A stretch of 64,000 nucleotides of DNA from Gracilariopsis chorda (GCA_003194525.1 NBIV01000002.1:992001-1056000), one strand, 5' to 3'. Shown: positions 39,563-52,740, numbered from the stretch's first letter. Translations and numbers: made by a program. The notes: a model not told the origin generated them from the letters alone.

Positions 39563-42130
39563 TCAGCTGCAAGAAACTAGTGTGCCATCGCATGCAGATG
39601 TTGAGAACTCACCTCTGGTCTCAAGATATGGTGTCATGAAATCAACGTATCCGAAGAAGTCCATAACCTCCGAGGTCGGGGCTAGGCCATCTTGATCAAC
39701 ATCAAAATCATCTACCTCCACTTCCTCGATCTCCTCAATGTCACCATCTGCCCCGTCTTCGTATCCAAAGAATTCCTCGAACAGATTGGACTCGCCAGTA
39801 ACGTTAGAAATTGTTGTTAGCGAGCTGGTAGGTTTTGTATTTATGCTTCGATTCCAGCCGCCGAAACGAATGTTTTGGTATTCGCGTTTGGCCACCTGCT
39901 CAATTCGAAGTGAGCGCTCACTAAAAAGTAAGTCATTGAATGAACAGAAAACCATTCTCATAACCTTCTGTTGGTTGAGCCTGTTCCTCACAGATGTCCT
40001 TATCCTTCCTTGGTGGCTAAAACTCCTCTCTACGCTAGAGGACGAGGGGCTCGTACCGAGATTTCTGAGCGCAAATTCGCGCAGCAGCGACCGCTTGTCA
40101 TCATATTCTATCCAGTAAACCAGCGGGATGTCGGTATAGCACCACAAAAGGTTACGCCGGGTATCATCCGTCCCACATGAACGCCACGACAACCGAAGAA
40201 GACTCAACTCCTGCAACAACAGTTGCACTGCTCTGTCTTCACCTCCTCTATCTTGGGCTTTCTCTGCGATAGGGAAGACATCAGAACGGACGAAATCCCT
40301 CATCACCTGAGAGACATGTTCCCTGTCTTCGGAGAGGTCTTGATAAGTACTGCGGATGTCAAGATAAAAAGCAACCCGATGAAGGGGTGTTAGTAGCGGT
40401 ATTCGTCGGGTCGATCCACGCAGTCTTTCGTCAAAAACAGAGAGAACTTCATCACGTCGGTCTGTGTTGAAGAAGGCAGTCAGAGGTAAAACTGATATAC
40501 GGTACCGTAACTCCCTTGTAGCAGGAAACACCTCCGATATTAGTGAGGACTCGTCGTCAAATAGACGTAGATATTGACGAACAAGCCGTAGAATGTGGAA
40601 AACATCTAAAGCATCACGCATAAGTGCACGGTCCTGTATCAAGCTCTGAAATTCCCTGCGTTTCTCAAGACCTCGGGCACCGCGCGCTCCATATAGAGTG
40701 CTTTCAAAGTCGGGGCACTCAATTAAACGATGGTATAATTTCTCGCTGCGCAGTACGGAACGCAGCATACTCTCGCTGGAGGCAAAGCGCGTGGTTGCCA
40801 TTCTACATGGTAGCACTGCAGTTCTTGGTAACGCCGGTCTCCCGTAATGGTCTACTGCCCCTTGCAGTGCATCTAGGTGACTGGCATCTGCCAGTAGACT
40901 CAAGTTATGTTGGTCTTTCAGCTCTTTGAACCGATGGTAGAGCTTCGGATGTCGGCGCAGCTCGGAGACAATAGAAGTAACTTTTTGTAGTATACCACTT
41001 ATCCACTTCACACTACCCAGATCCTGCATAAGTAGATTTGCCACATGAGTCTGGTCTTGACAGGACAACAGATGGTTGTGCTTGTCGATTATTAACTGCT
41101 TGGCCTTCACACAACAGCTTGTGTTGTCGCTCACGACAGCACAAATGTTCACCATAGACCCAAACGAACCCATGACCTCTTCAAGTGCAGAGGCATAGAA
41201 CTGAGCTCTGCACTTTTGTGAACCAGTGTAAATGGAACGCAAGAAAAAAGTCTTGCGTACACGCTCCACCCCAGTGATCGAAAGCAAAACATTAACCACG
41301 CTTTCATTGGAAATATCAGTCCATCCATCAAACAAAAGCGTGCCGTAACTGCTGTTGAACGCAGAAGTTATGGAGCACTTCACTCTATTAAGCATATAGT
41401 CATAGTAGGCAGACAAATTCCTCTCTGACATCTTGTCCGCGGTTGGAAGTTGCTCCGAAAACTCTGGATTCAGAAGTTTAGCGATCTGGAGGAAAAGATC
41501 CTTCCCGGGACGGCGTGAAAGCGTGGAAAAAGGAAGCATGTCGTTGATAACAAACCGTGTTACCAGCTCATTTAGTGTTGTCCGTTTTCGATATGAGTCT
41601 TCGCTTTCCACCCTCACATTCACCGGCAGAGTAGCATCAGAACCGAAATCCAGTGTGCCGTAATTGGAATCGTTTCGTTGGATAGTATTACTAGGTTGAA
41701 TGTTTTCTCGACTTAGATACAAATATGATGAGCGCGGCTTTGTAGGAGTGATTTGCGTTCCAAAAAGTTGCGAATGTCCTCTTCTGCGTTTGCGGTCATG
41801 CTTGAGTAATGTCTTTTCCTGTAGAAGTCTCGTTTTAACGTCTTTTGGGACTTGAGGACACCGGAGAAGGTGATGGCCAAGTTGAGTAGCATTGTATACT
41901 TTCGCATACGATTGCCATTCGCAGCTGACGCAAGTTTTGAATAAATGCGGTGAGTCGGTTGAAGTTTCATGCAAAGAATTCGGGTCTTTTGGAGTACGAG
42001 TGTCTCGGCGACGTTCGAACCATTCGGACAGATACCATTTTCTCTTTTTGCCTCCACTAGAGGTCGTTTCGTGTTGGTTGCTGTGTGCTGATGCCGTAAC
42101 CGAGACATCATTAAAATTAAAACCTTCCAT
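39563..42130 (-). CDS. hAT-family transposase, intact frame
   Basis: The 855-residue open frame starts with a BED-type zinc finger (CVSCEWQSYAKVYNATQLGH with a later HLLRC). It has the RNase H-like core: TLLFDGWTDISNESV (first Asp), VVSDNTSCCVKAK (second Asp), DQTHVANLLMQDLG. It ends with the hATC dimerisation region SSSSVERSFSHQGRIRTSVR followed by QQKVMRMVFC. An acidic tail (DGADGDIEEIEEVEVDDFDV) follows. There is no frame break, so it could encode an active enzyme. I could not define terminal repeats or an 8-bp duplication. A diverged relative is at 49820-51786. Confidence 0.88.
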   Translation of the reverse strand: MEGFNFNDVSVTASAHSNQHETTSSGGKKRKWYLSEWFERRRDTRTPKDPNSLHETSTDSPHLFKTCVSCEWQSYAKVYNATQLGHHLLRCPQVPKDVKTRLLQEKTLLKHDRKRRRGHSQLFGTQITPTKPRSSYLYLSRENIQPSNTIQRNDSNYGTLDFGSDATLPVNVRVESEDSYRKRTTLNELVTRFVINDMLPFSTLSRRPGKDLFLQIAKLLNPEFSEQLPTADKMSERNLSAYYDYMLNRVKCSITSAFNSSYGTLLFDGWTDISNESVVNVLLSITGVERVRKTFFLRSIYTGSQKCRAQFYASALEEVMGSFGSMVNICAVVSDNTSCCVKAKQLIIDKHNHLLSCQDQTHVANLLMQDLGSVKWISGILQKVTSIVSELRRHPKLYHRFKELKDQHNLSLLADASHLDALQGAVDHYGRPALPRTAVLPCRMATTRFASSESMLRSVLRSEKLYHRLIECPDFESTLYGARGARGLEKRREFQSLIQDRALMRDALDVFHILRLVRQYLRLFDDESSLISEVFPATRELRYRISVLPLTAFFNTDRRDEVLSVFDERLRGSTRRIPLLTPLHRVAFYLDIRSTYQDLSEDREHVSQVMRDFVRSDVFPIAEKAQDRGGEDRAVQLLLQELSLLRLSWRSCGTDDTRRNLLWCYTDIPLVYWIEYDDKRSLLREFALRNLGTSPSSSSVERSFSHQGRIRTSVRNRLNQQKVMRMVFCSFNDLLFSERSLRIEQVAKREYQNIRFGGWNRSINTKPTSSLTTISNVTGESNLFEEFFGYEDGADGDIEEIEEVEVDDFDVDQDGLAPTSEVMDFFGYVDFMTPYLETRGEFSTSACDGTLVSCS

Positions 42131-44080
42131 GTTGATCCTGTTTCGAACAAGAGGAGAGGAAAACTCACACTTGTTGTGTAGAAAGAAAGGAGCTAGAGTT
42201 TGTGAAAGGTAGTCTCTCGCAAGCGCGGAGAGGGAACCAGGAAGTGGTGCGCAATACGAGATTATAACATGGACTATGGCGGATTAGGTCTAAGTGCTGG
42301 AGAGTCAAGACTGCAGAATACAGTTTGCAGAAAGATGACTTTGCTGTGCTCACATGATATCATTTCGTATTCGACAAACGAGATGGGTATTCATTAACTT
42401 GTCATCCAAATTTTCGAACATCTAAATGTTCTGCACATATGTGTCATATGTTTTCAATGTGGACAGGTAGCAGAAAATTGCCGTCAAGCGTTGAAAAGTT
42501 GCCTTCAAGAAGATTCCTGGCTAGGCCACAAGTCCGGTGTGAACCATGGCAGTAACACCCATGATAGCGCACATATACGCCACAAGGAGTGTCGAAGGTG
42601 ATTGCGAAGCTGTGGGTTGTATGATATAAACCACTATTTCATGAAGGTTATGCATTTCTTCTTTTTGCATGATTATTCATGCATAAACTGTGAAAACTCA
42701 TGTTTTTTCATGATGTAACCGCCAAGCCCCGCTTGTACCACAATGACACGTGGCCGATTTGTACGACCTGTGCTTGGACACGTGTGCATCTGTGCCCGCT
42801 GGCGGCCCCAGGGAGGTCGTCCCTTCCAGGACATTGGCACCACTCACCGCTTCCCTAGTGGAGCACTAAGTGGGCCCAGTGAGGGCTACTGGAGAGCCGG
42901 AGGTCCCGATGCGGTCCTCTTTGTAGGCCAAACTTGACGTCACATTTTGGCAAACTTGGCGGCCAAGTTGAGTAAATTCGATTCACTTGTCACTTGTTCC
43001 CTCAGCAGCCAAAGGGGCCACGTCAGATCCAGCGGATCTTCTGGAGATCTGATGGATCTGATCTGCACCACAGAGTCTGAATTTCAAACTCCTCCCTCGC
43101 CATCCCCTCCCTCGCCATCCCCCTCCATCCCCTCCCTTCCATCCCTCTCTCCTTCCATCCGGCTCCCTCGCCACCTCCCACTCTCTCCATCCCCTTCCTC
43201 ACAATCCCCTATCTCCCTGCCCCCACCCTAGCACTCAGCGCCCTCAACGTCTATCTGAAAACTCGAAACTCCATCCCTTCCACACCCAACACGACATCAT
43301 GCCACGCCCTCCCCCTCGCTCCCACTGCACACCCTTCCTATGATCTCACCAAGGAAGACCAACGCACCTCGGCCGTCTTCCCAGTTCTTCCTCGTATCCC
43401 TTCTCTTGCACCTCTACTCTACCCAAAGGTATTCTCCTCCCGTTCCTCTTCTTTCCGAGCAGCTAAGCTCGCAAGTTTGAGGGAAATTTTGATCTTGTAG
43501 CACTAACATGATCCTTTTCGGGTGGGTACGTTGCGAGAAGTCATTGCGCCAATGACATCAACACCCGTCTGTTGTGTCCAAGCGGTACGATTTTTTGCTG
43601 TGGTATGCTAGCTGAATTCTGGTCCTGCGTTCTTCTATCAAGTTGGATACTACCTTCGAAACATCATGAACAAATTAAAAATTTATTGACGCGATGGTTT
43701 TCCGGCGTAGAAGAAGAATTTCGCCTTCGATAGGCCTGTTTTCTAGAAGCTGTACTGATCCGTTTCACGGAGCTGATGAAAAGCGTCTTCCTGTCTTGTT
43801 GGTAACGATCTAGCCAAGTGCTGTGCCTTTTTAGCGACGTTGATGGAGGCTGTGGAGGGGGTTCGCGAACGCCACGAAAAAGCGTGATGCACGGGCATGG
43901 GCACGGCGAATGCATACTGTGGCAGGTAGGCATATTACGAGGTATTTTGCAAAGGAAAAGGGGATGAAGATTCCCCCACACCACTTCGAGGGTAATGACA
44001 GGGCTTTACCTTCGACTTTGTTGGTTCTGACCGTATGCTTATCTTCGAGAAAATTGACGAATTAGCAAGGGAGCGTCCGC
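42131..44080. other. Gene-poor region with CT-rich simple sequence
   Basis: From 43085 to about 43240 the plus strand is a CCCTCC/CCATCC-type simple sequence. A frame of about 90 codons (43,230-43,500) reads openly (DQRTSAVFPVLPRIPSLAPL) but has no known domain. A frame on the minus strand at 43664-43984 is also unrecognised. GATC-rich short palindromes lie around 43,025-43,065. Confidence 0.35.
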
Positions 44081-44445
44081 TGTAACCACTGGTTGCATTT
44101 TAGACTTTTGTTGTGTCCAAACTATCTGTGGGATGCAGGCGATTTGGGCAAGGCTTGGGCATCCGCCAAACAACCTTGACACAGACGCTACATATCTACC
44201 TTCAATTGTGAACTAGCACGCAACCCTTCGGGTGCGTTCGACAGTGCTGTAATCGGGCGACACCGATTTGGCTTGACGTGACTAGTGAAAAACAACTGGG
44301 CCTTTGGGCTCGGGCTATAAAGGCATCGCTCTCTAGTGGCAACGACTAGCAGGGTGACAGAGCCGACGTGTTTTCTGTGGAGAGAAGGGAGCTCGGGGAC
44401 GATCAGCGGTTGACGAAGAGGGAGCTATCCCCTTGAGTCGTTACA
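44081..44445 (+). repeat. 5' LTR of the Ty3/gypsy fossil
   Basis: A 365-bp direct repeat with TG...CA ends. It holds a GGGCTATAAAGG promoter-like box about 130 bp from its right end. Confidence 0.88.
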
Positions 44446-47400
44446 GTAATTACTTCGCGAAAGGGCTCTAGGGAATACGTTCGGAGCCGAAGATGTCGAA
44501 CTCGGAGAATATCGCTGGGTCAGGGCCGGAGACAGCAACTGATACAGCGCGTCAAACAATCATTGAGTGGGTCGAAGCCCCGCGTTTGAAGGATATCAGC
44601 ACAGAGGACTTTGTCCTTTTTAAGCAGAAACGGGAAGTGTATGAGAGGCAGATAGCCGAGAAAAATGCAGAATAAGGCATTCAGGTTCCGTTGACGACCT
44701 ACCGGAACTCTGTTACTAAGCCAGTCCTGGACATGTTTGTGACAGCTTGTTGGGTCCCAGTAGAGAGCGTTGAGGACATCACAGAGCAGCATCTGCGCCA
44801 GGGCGTGGAGAAACGAGCTCGGGTGAATCCTGAAGAGTACGACCTAGCCCAGATTGAGAGAGACTTGAAGTATGTCAGGATGGACAAGAATACGAAAAGC
44901 AACAGCCTGGAGATGCAAGTCCTGCGGCTGGGACTGAAGTACAGCACTACACTTGATAACCTGGGTTATTCCGAGTTTATCGAGAAACAGCCACAGCTTG
45001 CTGTCGAGCATGTTATTAAACGTGTGACACACGAGCAGCTCAGAAAACGTATGTTTTTGACCATCAAACTCCGTAAGGAGGAGGGCTTTAAGAAGAACTA
45101 CAAGGCCTTCATGCGCGAGCTCGTGAAGCAGGCGAAGCAGATCGACCGTCACGAAGCAGCGAAGGGCTTCAAGGCTCGCAGCAACTTCTCTGATTCTGAC
45201 GATGACTTGGAGCACAAGGAGGGCCCCAAGCCTGACCGTGCTAACATGGATCGGCGTAAAAGGAAGGGCGCGAGTGGTTCAGGCTCAAATGGAAAAAGCA
45301 ATGCTGGAAAAGAGAAGCTGAAAAGAGACAGACCAAGCTGTCTGAATCCAGTCTGTGACGGGCACCATTACATGAACGAGTGCCCGATCACGTCAGACGA
45401 GGATAAGAAAAAACTTGTCGCCGAGTACCACGAGGCGAAAAGGGCCCGCAAGGGGGCCGAAAAGAAGCGCAAAGGGGACAAATACAAAGGCAACATTGGG
45501 ACCGTCGGTGGAGCAGAAATCGAAGAGAATTCTTCTCTTTTCTCTGCTACGTTCTGTACTGGTGCGGTGGAAGGCATTGTTCTTGCTGATCAAGGATCCG
45601 ATATCAATGTGATTCCACCAAGCTTGCTCACCCTTATGCTAGAGGCGGATGCGAGGCTCCAAGTCATCGAACTTGACGAGACGCTCGAGTACAGCAACGC
45701 CAGTCTGGAGGCAGCGCCTCTACGTTGCAGCCGCAAAGTGACGTCCAACGTCATGCTACGCATACGTCATGGCACTAAAATGATGATGCGCAGCATGGAA
45801 TGGCTGGTGAGCGACGGTGATATGAAGTACGCAATAATCGGGAGAGAAGTGCTGTCAGCCATTGGACTAGACAATCGCACTTTGATGGCGGCCGCGTGCG
45901 ATCGACATGATGGAGTGCTAAACATACCCGAACTCCTCGAGAAGGCGCAGGCCGACGCCCAAAATCCCATAGAAGGCTCGATCCACAGCATTCTGCAGTC
46001 CAGAGCCTTTGAGCATGGCAGAACTTACCATAGCACAGGGGGAGCAGAAGAGGACATGCTGGAGAATAGTGACGTGTATTTTGACTTGGGCGAGGACCCG
46101 AAAGAGGATCTAGACGCGGCACTAGATGGAAAGGTCGAAAAGTCGCGGGCCAATGGCCTCTCGACAAGTGGTGCGAGCAGGCTTACACGCTTGTTCAAGA
46201 AATACAAGCAGGTTTTCGACTTCGGCTGGGAAAATCCTCGCCAGCCGATGTTAAGCCTATGAAGGGGCGCCTGTAGCCAGGCAAACGCCCAATCAGCGTT
46301 AAGGCGAGGCGCTACTCCCTTGAGCAGCGTGCGTTTCTCGACAAGTATGTCGACACGCTCGTTGAGATGGGATTTTGCTTTGACCTGCCCACAGCAGAGT
46401 GGCAAGCAGCCCCTCCGCTGGTCCCAAAACTCGGATCGAAGGCGAAGTACAGAATGGCGATCGATCTTCGTCCGGTTAATGCTGCTACAGTGAAGGAATC
46501 GTGGCCGATGCCCCACATTGATTCGGAGGTCAACGATTTTGCGGGCAGCATTTGTTTTGCATTCATAGACTTCGTATCTGGATATTGGCAACTGCAATTG
46601 GACCCGGAGTCGTACACTGCGTGTGGGATCGTAACCTCGAAGAGGGTCGTTGCTTCGAAACGTGTTCTACCTGGACTAGCCAATGCAACATCCTATTTCC
46701 AGAGCTCGGTGGAGCTTCTATTTCGCGAGCTGCGGGATAATATGAAAGCTTGGCTCGATGATTTCAACCTCCATGCCCAAGATGAGGACAAGCTACTCGA
46801 TATCCTCGAGACCTTTTTCAGCATTTGTACTAAGCACCACCTCTTCTTGTCCGTGCGCAAGTCCGTTATTTTCTCTAAGAGTTTAAAATGGTGTGGACGT
46901 ATAGTGTCTAAGAACGGGTATGAGATCGACCCGGCCAGGCTGGAAGGTTTGAAAGACATGGAGCCGCCAAAGACGGCCGAAGAACTGTCTGAATTCATTT
47001 ACTGTTGTAGATGGATGTCTCTGGCAATCTCTGACTTCGCAACGAGATGCGCTCCGTTGACGCAAGTCCTTGAGGAAGCCCACAAACGTTCTGGGAGAAG
47101 AACGAAACGATCGATACGAAACATGCCGTTGAGCAGCCTGTCCTGGGGCGCTAACCAGGAAAGAACATTCCTAAAATTACAGGACACCCTGCGCAACTCA
47201 GTAAGGCTAGCATACCCCAAAAAGGACATGGAGATTTGTGTGTATACAGACGCTTCAGACCGTTATTGGTCAGCGGTGGTGACACAGACTCATAAGAGTC
47301 AGCTGGACCTGCCAGTGAGCGAGCAGAAGCATGAGCCGCTTGGATTTCTGGGCTGTGCCTTTAAGGGTGCTGAATTGGGATGGAGTACCTTCGAGAAGGA

Positions 47401-49293
47401 AGGGTTTGCGATATTCCAGACTTCTGATAAGCTGGATTACCTATTCCTGAACGGATCTAATACCCACGTTTACACAGATCATAGAAATCTGCTGTTCGTA
47501 TTCGCACCATTGGCGCTGGAGCAGGCACTAGGACGGCACGTTGTCTCTAAGGTGCAGCGCTGGGCTTTGTTTCTGTCCCGTTTCGACTACGTCATCGAAC
47601 ACGTGAGCGGAACTTCAAACGTATTCGCTGATATATTGACGCGGTGGGCGCGCGGGTATCGGCGTGAGAAGACTCTCCAGTCTGTATGCAGTCTCTTCTT
47701 CGAGTCTGCAGAACAGATCATACCATCCGCTGATGATATTATGTGGCCGGACATTGACGTGATACGCAAGTCGCAGACGGATACGGCGGAGAGCAAGTCT
47801 GGACTAATGCTTGACAGCAATGACGGACTTTACAAGAAGTATGGTAGGATCTGGATACCGGCGAAGGATCTCGAACTACAGCTTAAGATCCTAGTTGTTT
47901 CACACTGTGGTGCAAAGGGCCATCGGGGAATGGACGCAACCAAGAGCGTGTTGCGTGAGAACTTCTACTGGGCGAAAATGGATAGGGATGCTGAAGCGCT
48001 AGTACGCGGTTGCCTTCACTGTTTAGTAACTAAGGCTGGCGACTTGATCCCTAGACCGCTCGCGCAGGCGCTAAATGGTGAGGAACCCAACGAGGTGGTT
48101 CATCTTGATTTTCTCTATATGGGGAAAGTTGTCGGCGAGAAGCAGTATATACTGCTGATCCGGGACGATCACTTCTCCTATTTTTGGCTTTGGCCAACGG
48201 AGGAGGCAACCATCAAAGCCGCCGCAGACGCGCTTATTGTGTGGTTGGGTTGTTTTTGGACCATGGATTGGTTGACCGGTGACCAAGCGAGTCATTTCAA
48301 AAATCAGCTGTTGAAGGCGCTGACGGACGAATTTCACGTGTCACATCATTTTACCACCGCTTACTCTCCGTGGGCGAACGGTTCTGTGGAGAGAATCTGC
48401 AGGGAAGTTTTGCGTGCTTGCAAGGCACTACTTAGCGAAAGGCGTCTAGCCCCGCAAGATTGGCCAGCCATGACAGAATGTGTGCAAAGTGTCCTCAATC
48501 ATGCCCCGGTAAAGCAACTCGGCCTCCGAGACAAAGAGTTCAGTTGAGTGTACCGTACGCCCTTGGAAGTGTTTACAGGACACATTCCAAAACGCCTACT
48601 ACTTCGCGCCATGCCCATGCCCACCTATAAGCTTGCGCGGACGGGTGACGAGCTACGCGCGCGCCAATTAATCGGTATCGATGCCCTACAATCTACACTG
48701 CAGGACATGCATCGTGATGTAGCGGACAGATGCAAAAAGCAACGTGAACGCCACATCAAAGTTCATAACGAACGCACTAACATTCGACCGGTCAACTTCT
48801 GTGTTGGGGACTTCGTGCTCGTGCGTCGCGCAACACAGAAGGGGCACAAGCTCAATTTCATCTGGCGCGGGCCGAGACGGATTATTGCAGTCCGATCTGA
48901 TTGGGTCTTCGAAGTGGAGAACTTGATAGACAGTAAGGTCAAGGTAATCCATGCCCGCCGGATCATCCTATACAGGGCAGCAATGGATGAGAAGGAGTTA
49001 GTACCGAAGTTTTTGGATGCAGCCCGACACAGTGAGACTACCTACCAGGACGCACGGGCACTATGCGATATTCGAAGGACGATGATGGCATACGGATCCG
49101 CGTTGAATGGGAGGGACTCCCTGATGTTGTTGACTTTACTTGGGAACCGCTGAAACAGGTCAATGAAGATCTACCTGCGATGTTGGAGGATTTCCTAAAT
49201 ACAAGCAGCAAGCGTTTACTCAAGATAGAGGCAAGCAACCTTTGCTCATTTGAATAGATGTCCCCCCTTGGACGGAAGCACATCTAGGGGCAC

Positions 49294-49658
49294 TGTAACC
49301 ACTGGTTGCATTTTAGACTTTTGTTGTGTCCAAAATATCTGTGGGATGCAGGCGATTTGGTCAAGGCTTGGGCATCTGCCAAACAACCTTGACACAGACG
49401 CTACATATCTACCTTTAATTGTGAACTAGCACGCAACCCTTCGGGTGCGTTCGACAGTGCTGTAATCGGGCGACACCGATTTGGCTTGACGTGACTAGTG
49501 AAAAACAATCGGGCCTTTGGGCTCGGGCTATAAAGGCATCGCTCTCTAGTGGCAACGACTAGCAGGTTGACAGAGCCGACGTGTTTTCTGTGGTAAGAAG
49601 GAAGCTCGAGTACGATCAGCGGTTGACGAAGAGGGAGCTATCCCCTTAAGTCGTTACA
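49294..49658 (+). repeat. 3' LTR of the Ty3/gypsy fossil
   Basis: Same length as the 5' copy and about 96% identical. Confidence 0.88.
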
Positions 49659-49819
49659 CCGGTTTCTCACTTGCTGGGAACGTTTGGTTGGCGGTGCGCT
49701 GTCTTCAACCCTTACACACCTACTCCTTTCGTCTAACTCTCCTCGCTACAGTATCTATGCTTTCCCTTGCAGCTCGATGGAGACATGCAACAAAAAATGT
49801 TAGAATCTATTACTCAGTC

Positions 49820-51786
49820 CACCCCGAAAAAGGTCTAGCGCAGTTTAGAATCTACTCTATAGCCTAGATTTATTAATCGACTGTGTGTTAAAGCCAGTAC
49901 TCTCAACTTGGTGAGCTGTTCTGTTGGAATTCGTTCGAGAAGGCGCTGCCGAAGCACATGACCTTGTCCCGTTCCCTGCGATGATGTAGACCCCTCCACA
50001 CCCAAGGAATACCACCCTAAAAAGGAAATGAAGCGGTTCAGAAACGGGTCTGTATCCCTCGGACAGTGGTATGGGTCCAACAGATGTGAGACAAAATCGA
50101 TGTTTTCTAGCAAACGCACCTTTATGGAGGCATCCAACGGTCCGTCTTGCATTCGAGTGAGTTTTCCGAGGTCTTCTTCCCGCCTTTCAGCAGTATAAAA
50201 CGCGGGTTAAGGCAATCTGTGCAGTTCCAGCTCGACGGCTATGGTCTTCGGTACGATTTCCGAAATCTCGGCATCATCTGAGTCGAACTCCCGTAGATAA
50301 CGGCGAAGGAGCCTAAATATTTTGTGAATGTCCTCTATCTTGTCTACAAAGGGCCTTGATTCTATAAAAGAGATAACATTATTCCACTTTTCCCTTTCAG
50401 CTAAATCACATGCCATCCACAGCGTACGTCCAAAGTCATGGGACTGCACAACGTTCAAGATTACGGTTCGCGTTCGAATAAATGCTTCCAACGTGCCCTC
50501 AATGAAGGAAAAGCGCGTCCGGAATGGTTTACGCAACATTAAGGTTGTTGCGGGAAGTAAGAGAAAAAGGACTTACCCATCCATATCGCAAATGCCTCGC
50601 CAAGATAGCGAGACATTTGTGGTCCGTTTTTGTCCGATATGCGAGCTACAGTGCTGTTATAGCTCCCTATCGCCTCCTTTAGGAGGGTTCTCAGCTTCAT
50701 TTTATGCCTGAATTTGGTTGTAATCTACGTGACAGTATCGAAAATGTCCTTGATCCATGCCAAGACTCTGATATCCTGCATGCAGAGGTTTGCAACTTGA
50801 GCCTGGTCTTGTACACCAACGAGCTTGGTTTGTTTCCGCGTCAGAGCCTTCCTGGCATTCTGACAGCATTGAGCGCTGTCACTCCTAACAGCACAGAATA
50901 TTTCCATACCCCCAAACTTCTCCAATGCTGATTCAACAATCCGTACATAACTTTCCGCTCCCACTCTTTCATGGGAGGTGAACAGCCATTCTAGAAAGAA
51001 CGTCGTTCGCCGCGAACGGACCTTAAAACGTTTTGTGCGAAGAAGAACGTTAAAGACCTGGGCCCCAGTGCTGTCACTCCATCAATCGAATATGACAGTA
51101 CCGTAACCGGTCGACAGCGCGCTACGCATCCTCAAAGCCACCCGTTCGGAAACGGACTTGTGCAATTCGTCCAATTGCCATCCGCTAACCAAGTACCGCG
51201 ACGGAAAGTAAGACCTCGCATACCAAGGGGTGGCCAACTTTAGAAACCTTAGAAATGCGTTTGGTTGGGACTGCGTAGTGTCCAGCGCACCAAGTGACCA
51301 AGCTTGCTCGGCAAATGCTTCTAATACAGATGCAGTGAGGGCTTGGGCTTCTTCAGCACTGCCTTCAAGGCGGCAAGTCTTATTTTCAGGCGAGTCTGCA
51401 GAGAAAGAACTAACTCTCTTCCAGCTAGAGTCGGGTTCCGATGGCTGAAAGATCCCTCTCTCTTCCTGTAATGCGCTAGATTCCGAAATTACACGTTCTT
51501 TGATGTCTTGGGTAAAGCGGGGACACCCCAGCACATTACGGCTAAGAACTGATGCATGCCGTTGCCTATCTTTTATCTCCTTGCAGCATTCTTTGCAAAT
51601 AGACCCGATAGCCTCCCCTTCTCGTAGTACCACGTCGAAGCAATGTGCTTTTGCGTACGATGTTTTCCTCCCACCATTCGAACCCCCGGAACTCGGGCGT
51701 CGACCAGAGCTACGTCGTGCTGGCATTCCGATAGAATTTCGACGTCCTGTGAATCTATCGTTGCTAGAAGTTTCATTACGGTACAC
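49820..51786 (-). pseudogene. Second hAT transposase, decayed
   Basis: The minus strand holds pieces of a hAT transposase related to the intact one at 39563: an N-terminal zinc-finger-like region (ICKECCKEIKDRQRHASVLS), YGTVIFD before the first Asp region, VRSDSAQCCQNARKAL, DQAQVANLCMQDIR, and helical parts from 50539 to 50207 and 50152 to 49835. The pieces lie in several frames with stops between, so at least four frame breaks. The hATC end was not found, so it also seems truncated at the C-terminus. Confidence 0.75.
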
Positions 51787-52731
51787 TTCTCTCTATGATA
51801 GAGATAGTTCTGTTCGCATCACGTTGTAGCCTTCGTATTCAATCTATTACAGATTGAAGACGAAGTTCTTCTTCACAGTCTACACTGGGCACGTGGACTA
51901 GACAGGTCCCAGAACCTGCAGGAGCTTCCTCACCCCTACTGCCCTATGTGGGCAGATTTGCAGACATTGTATCTGAGGCCGCTTCTGACTGCACCTTTTC
52001 CTCTAAGAACCAATCGGTCCTGTTGATGTTTTTGAAAGCCCTACGGGGCGAAATTGAAACAAGCTCGCAAGATTTGCTTGCTTACGTTTGCGTAGGAGCA
52101 AAGCTTTGTTCTTTGAGGGCACGTCGGGGGAGGAGTGTGAAGAGGGCGCATTGAAGGAGAAGGGGGAGAACGGCGCGTGTGGCGACGCCAACATTGCAGA
52201 GACGCGGGCCTTGCCGATGGAGAAATCCAGTACTAACATTAGCTGAACAGGTGAACCTCACCTGGTGAGGGCGGAGGCGTAAATGGGGTTGAAAGATTTT
52301 GGAGCTGTCTTCTGAAACATTTAAAATGTTTCTCCTCCTTTGGAGAAACGTGTTTTTTATTGACTCGATGGGCCTCGTCCATGACGCCTGTTGAGCTCAG
52401 TTAAGGACGAGCTCGGGACCACAAACTTTGTAGCTGGGAGCCGGGGAGTCCCTAATTGGGCCACGGTGTGGTCCGCTGTGCATGCCATGTTGTGCACTCG
52501 GAAGATAAACTGTCAACTGTATCCGATATGGTGCTACGAGCTCCACCCTATACTTGAGTTAATTCAATCAAACTTGATCCAAATCAGACAATCCGGTCGT
52601 GATTATCACTTATGGATCGGGATTATGCTTTAGATCAATGATCCGGTGTTGGTACAGTAGCTGACAGTATCTGGGTCCAATACGGAAGGGCAAATCGCCG
52701 ATTTCTTCATGAATCATCATTATTGCGGTAA
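51787..52731. other. Gene-free gap between hAT relic and Helitron
   Basis: About 0.9 kb with small frames only. A short inverted motif AACATTTAAAATGTT lies near 52,315, followed by CTCCTTTGGAG at 52,334. Nothing else is recognised. Confidence 0.3.
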
Positions 52732-52740
52732 CAAGAGGAA

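Larger units (their letters stand above)
44081..49658 (+). mobile_element. Ty3/gypsy LTR retrotransposon (chromovirus) fossil
   Basis: Two 365-bp LTRs (TGTAACCACTGG...GTCGTTACA) bound a 4.85-kb interior with Gag, protease, reverse transcriptase, RNase H, integrase and a chromodomain in the order of Ty3/gypsy. Landmarks: zinc knuckle near 45339-45383 (CLNPVCDGHHYMNEC), protease ADQGSD near 45586, RT WLDDF near 46750, RNase H YTDAS near 47243, integrase zinc site near 47900-48020 and its catalytic core to about 48400, chromodomain near 49075-49200. The LTRs differ at about 13 of 365 sites (3.6%), so it is moderately old. The element is broken, with about four or five breaks. No clear target duplication or standard primer site was found. 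Confidence 0.88.

Noticed and set aside
52732-52740. Firm Helitron 3' terminus
   Set aside because: CTTG does not match CTRR exactly; kept as a loose fit with an uncertain edge.
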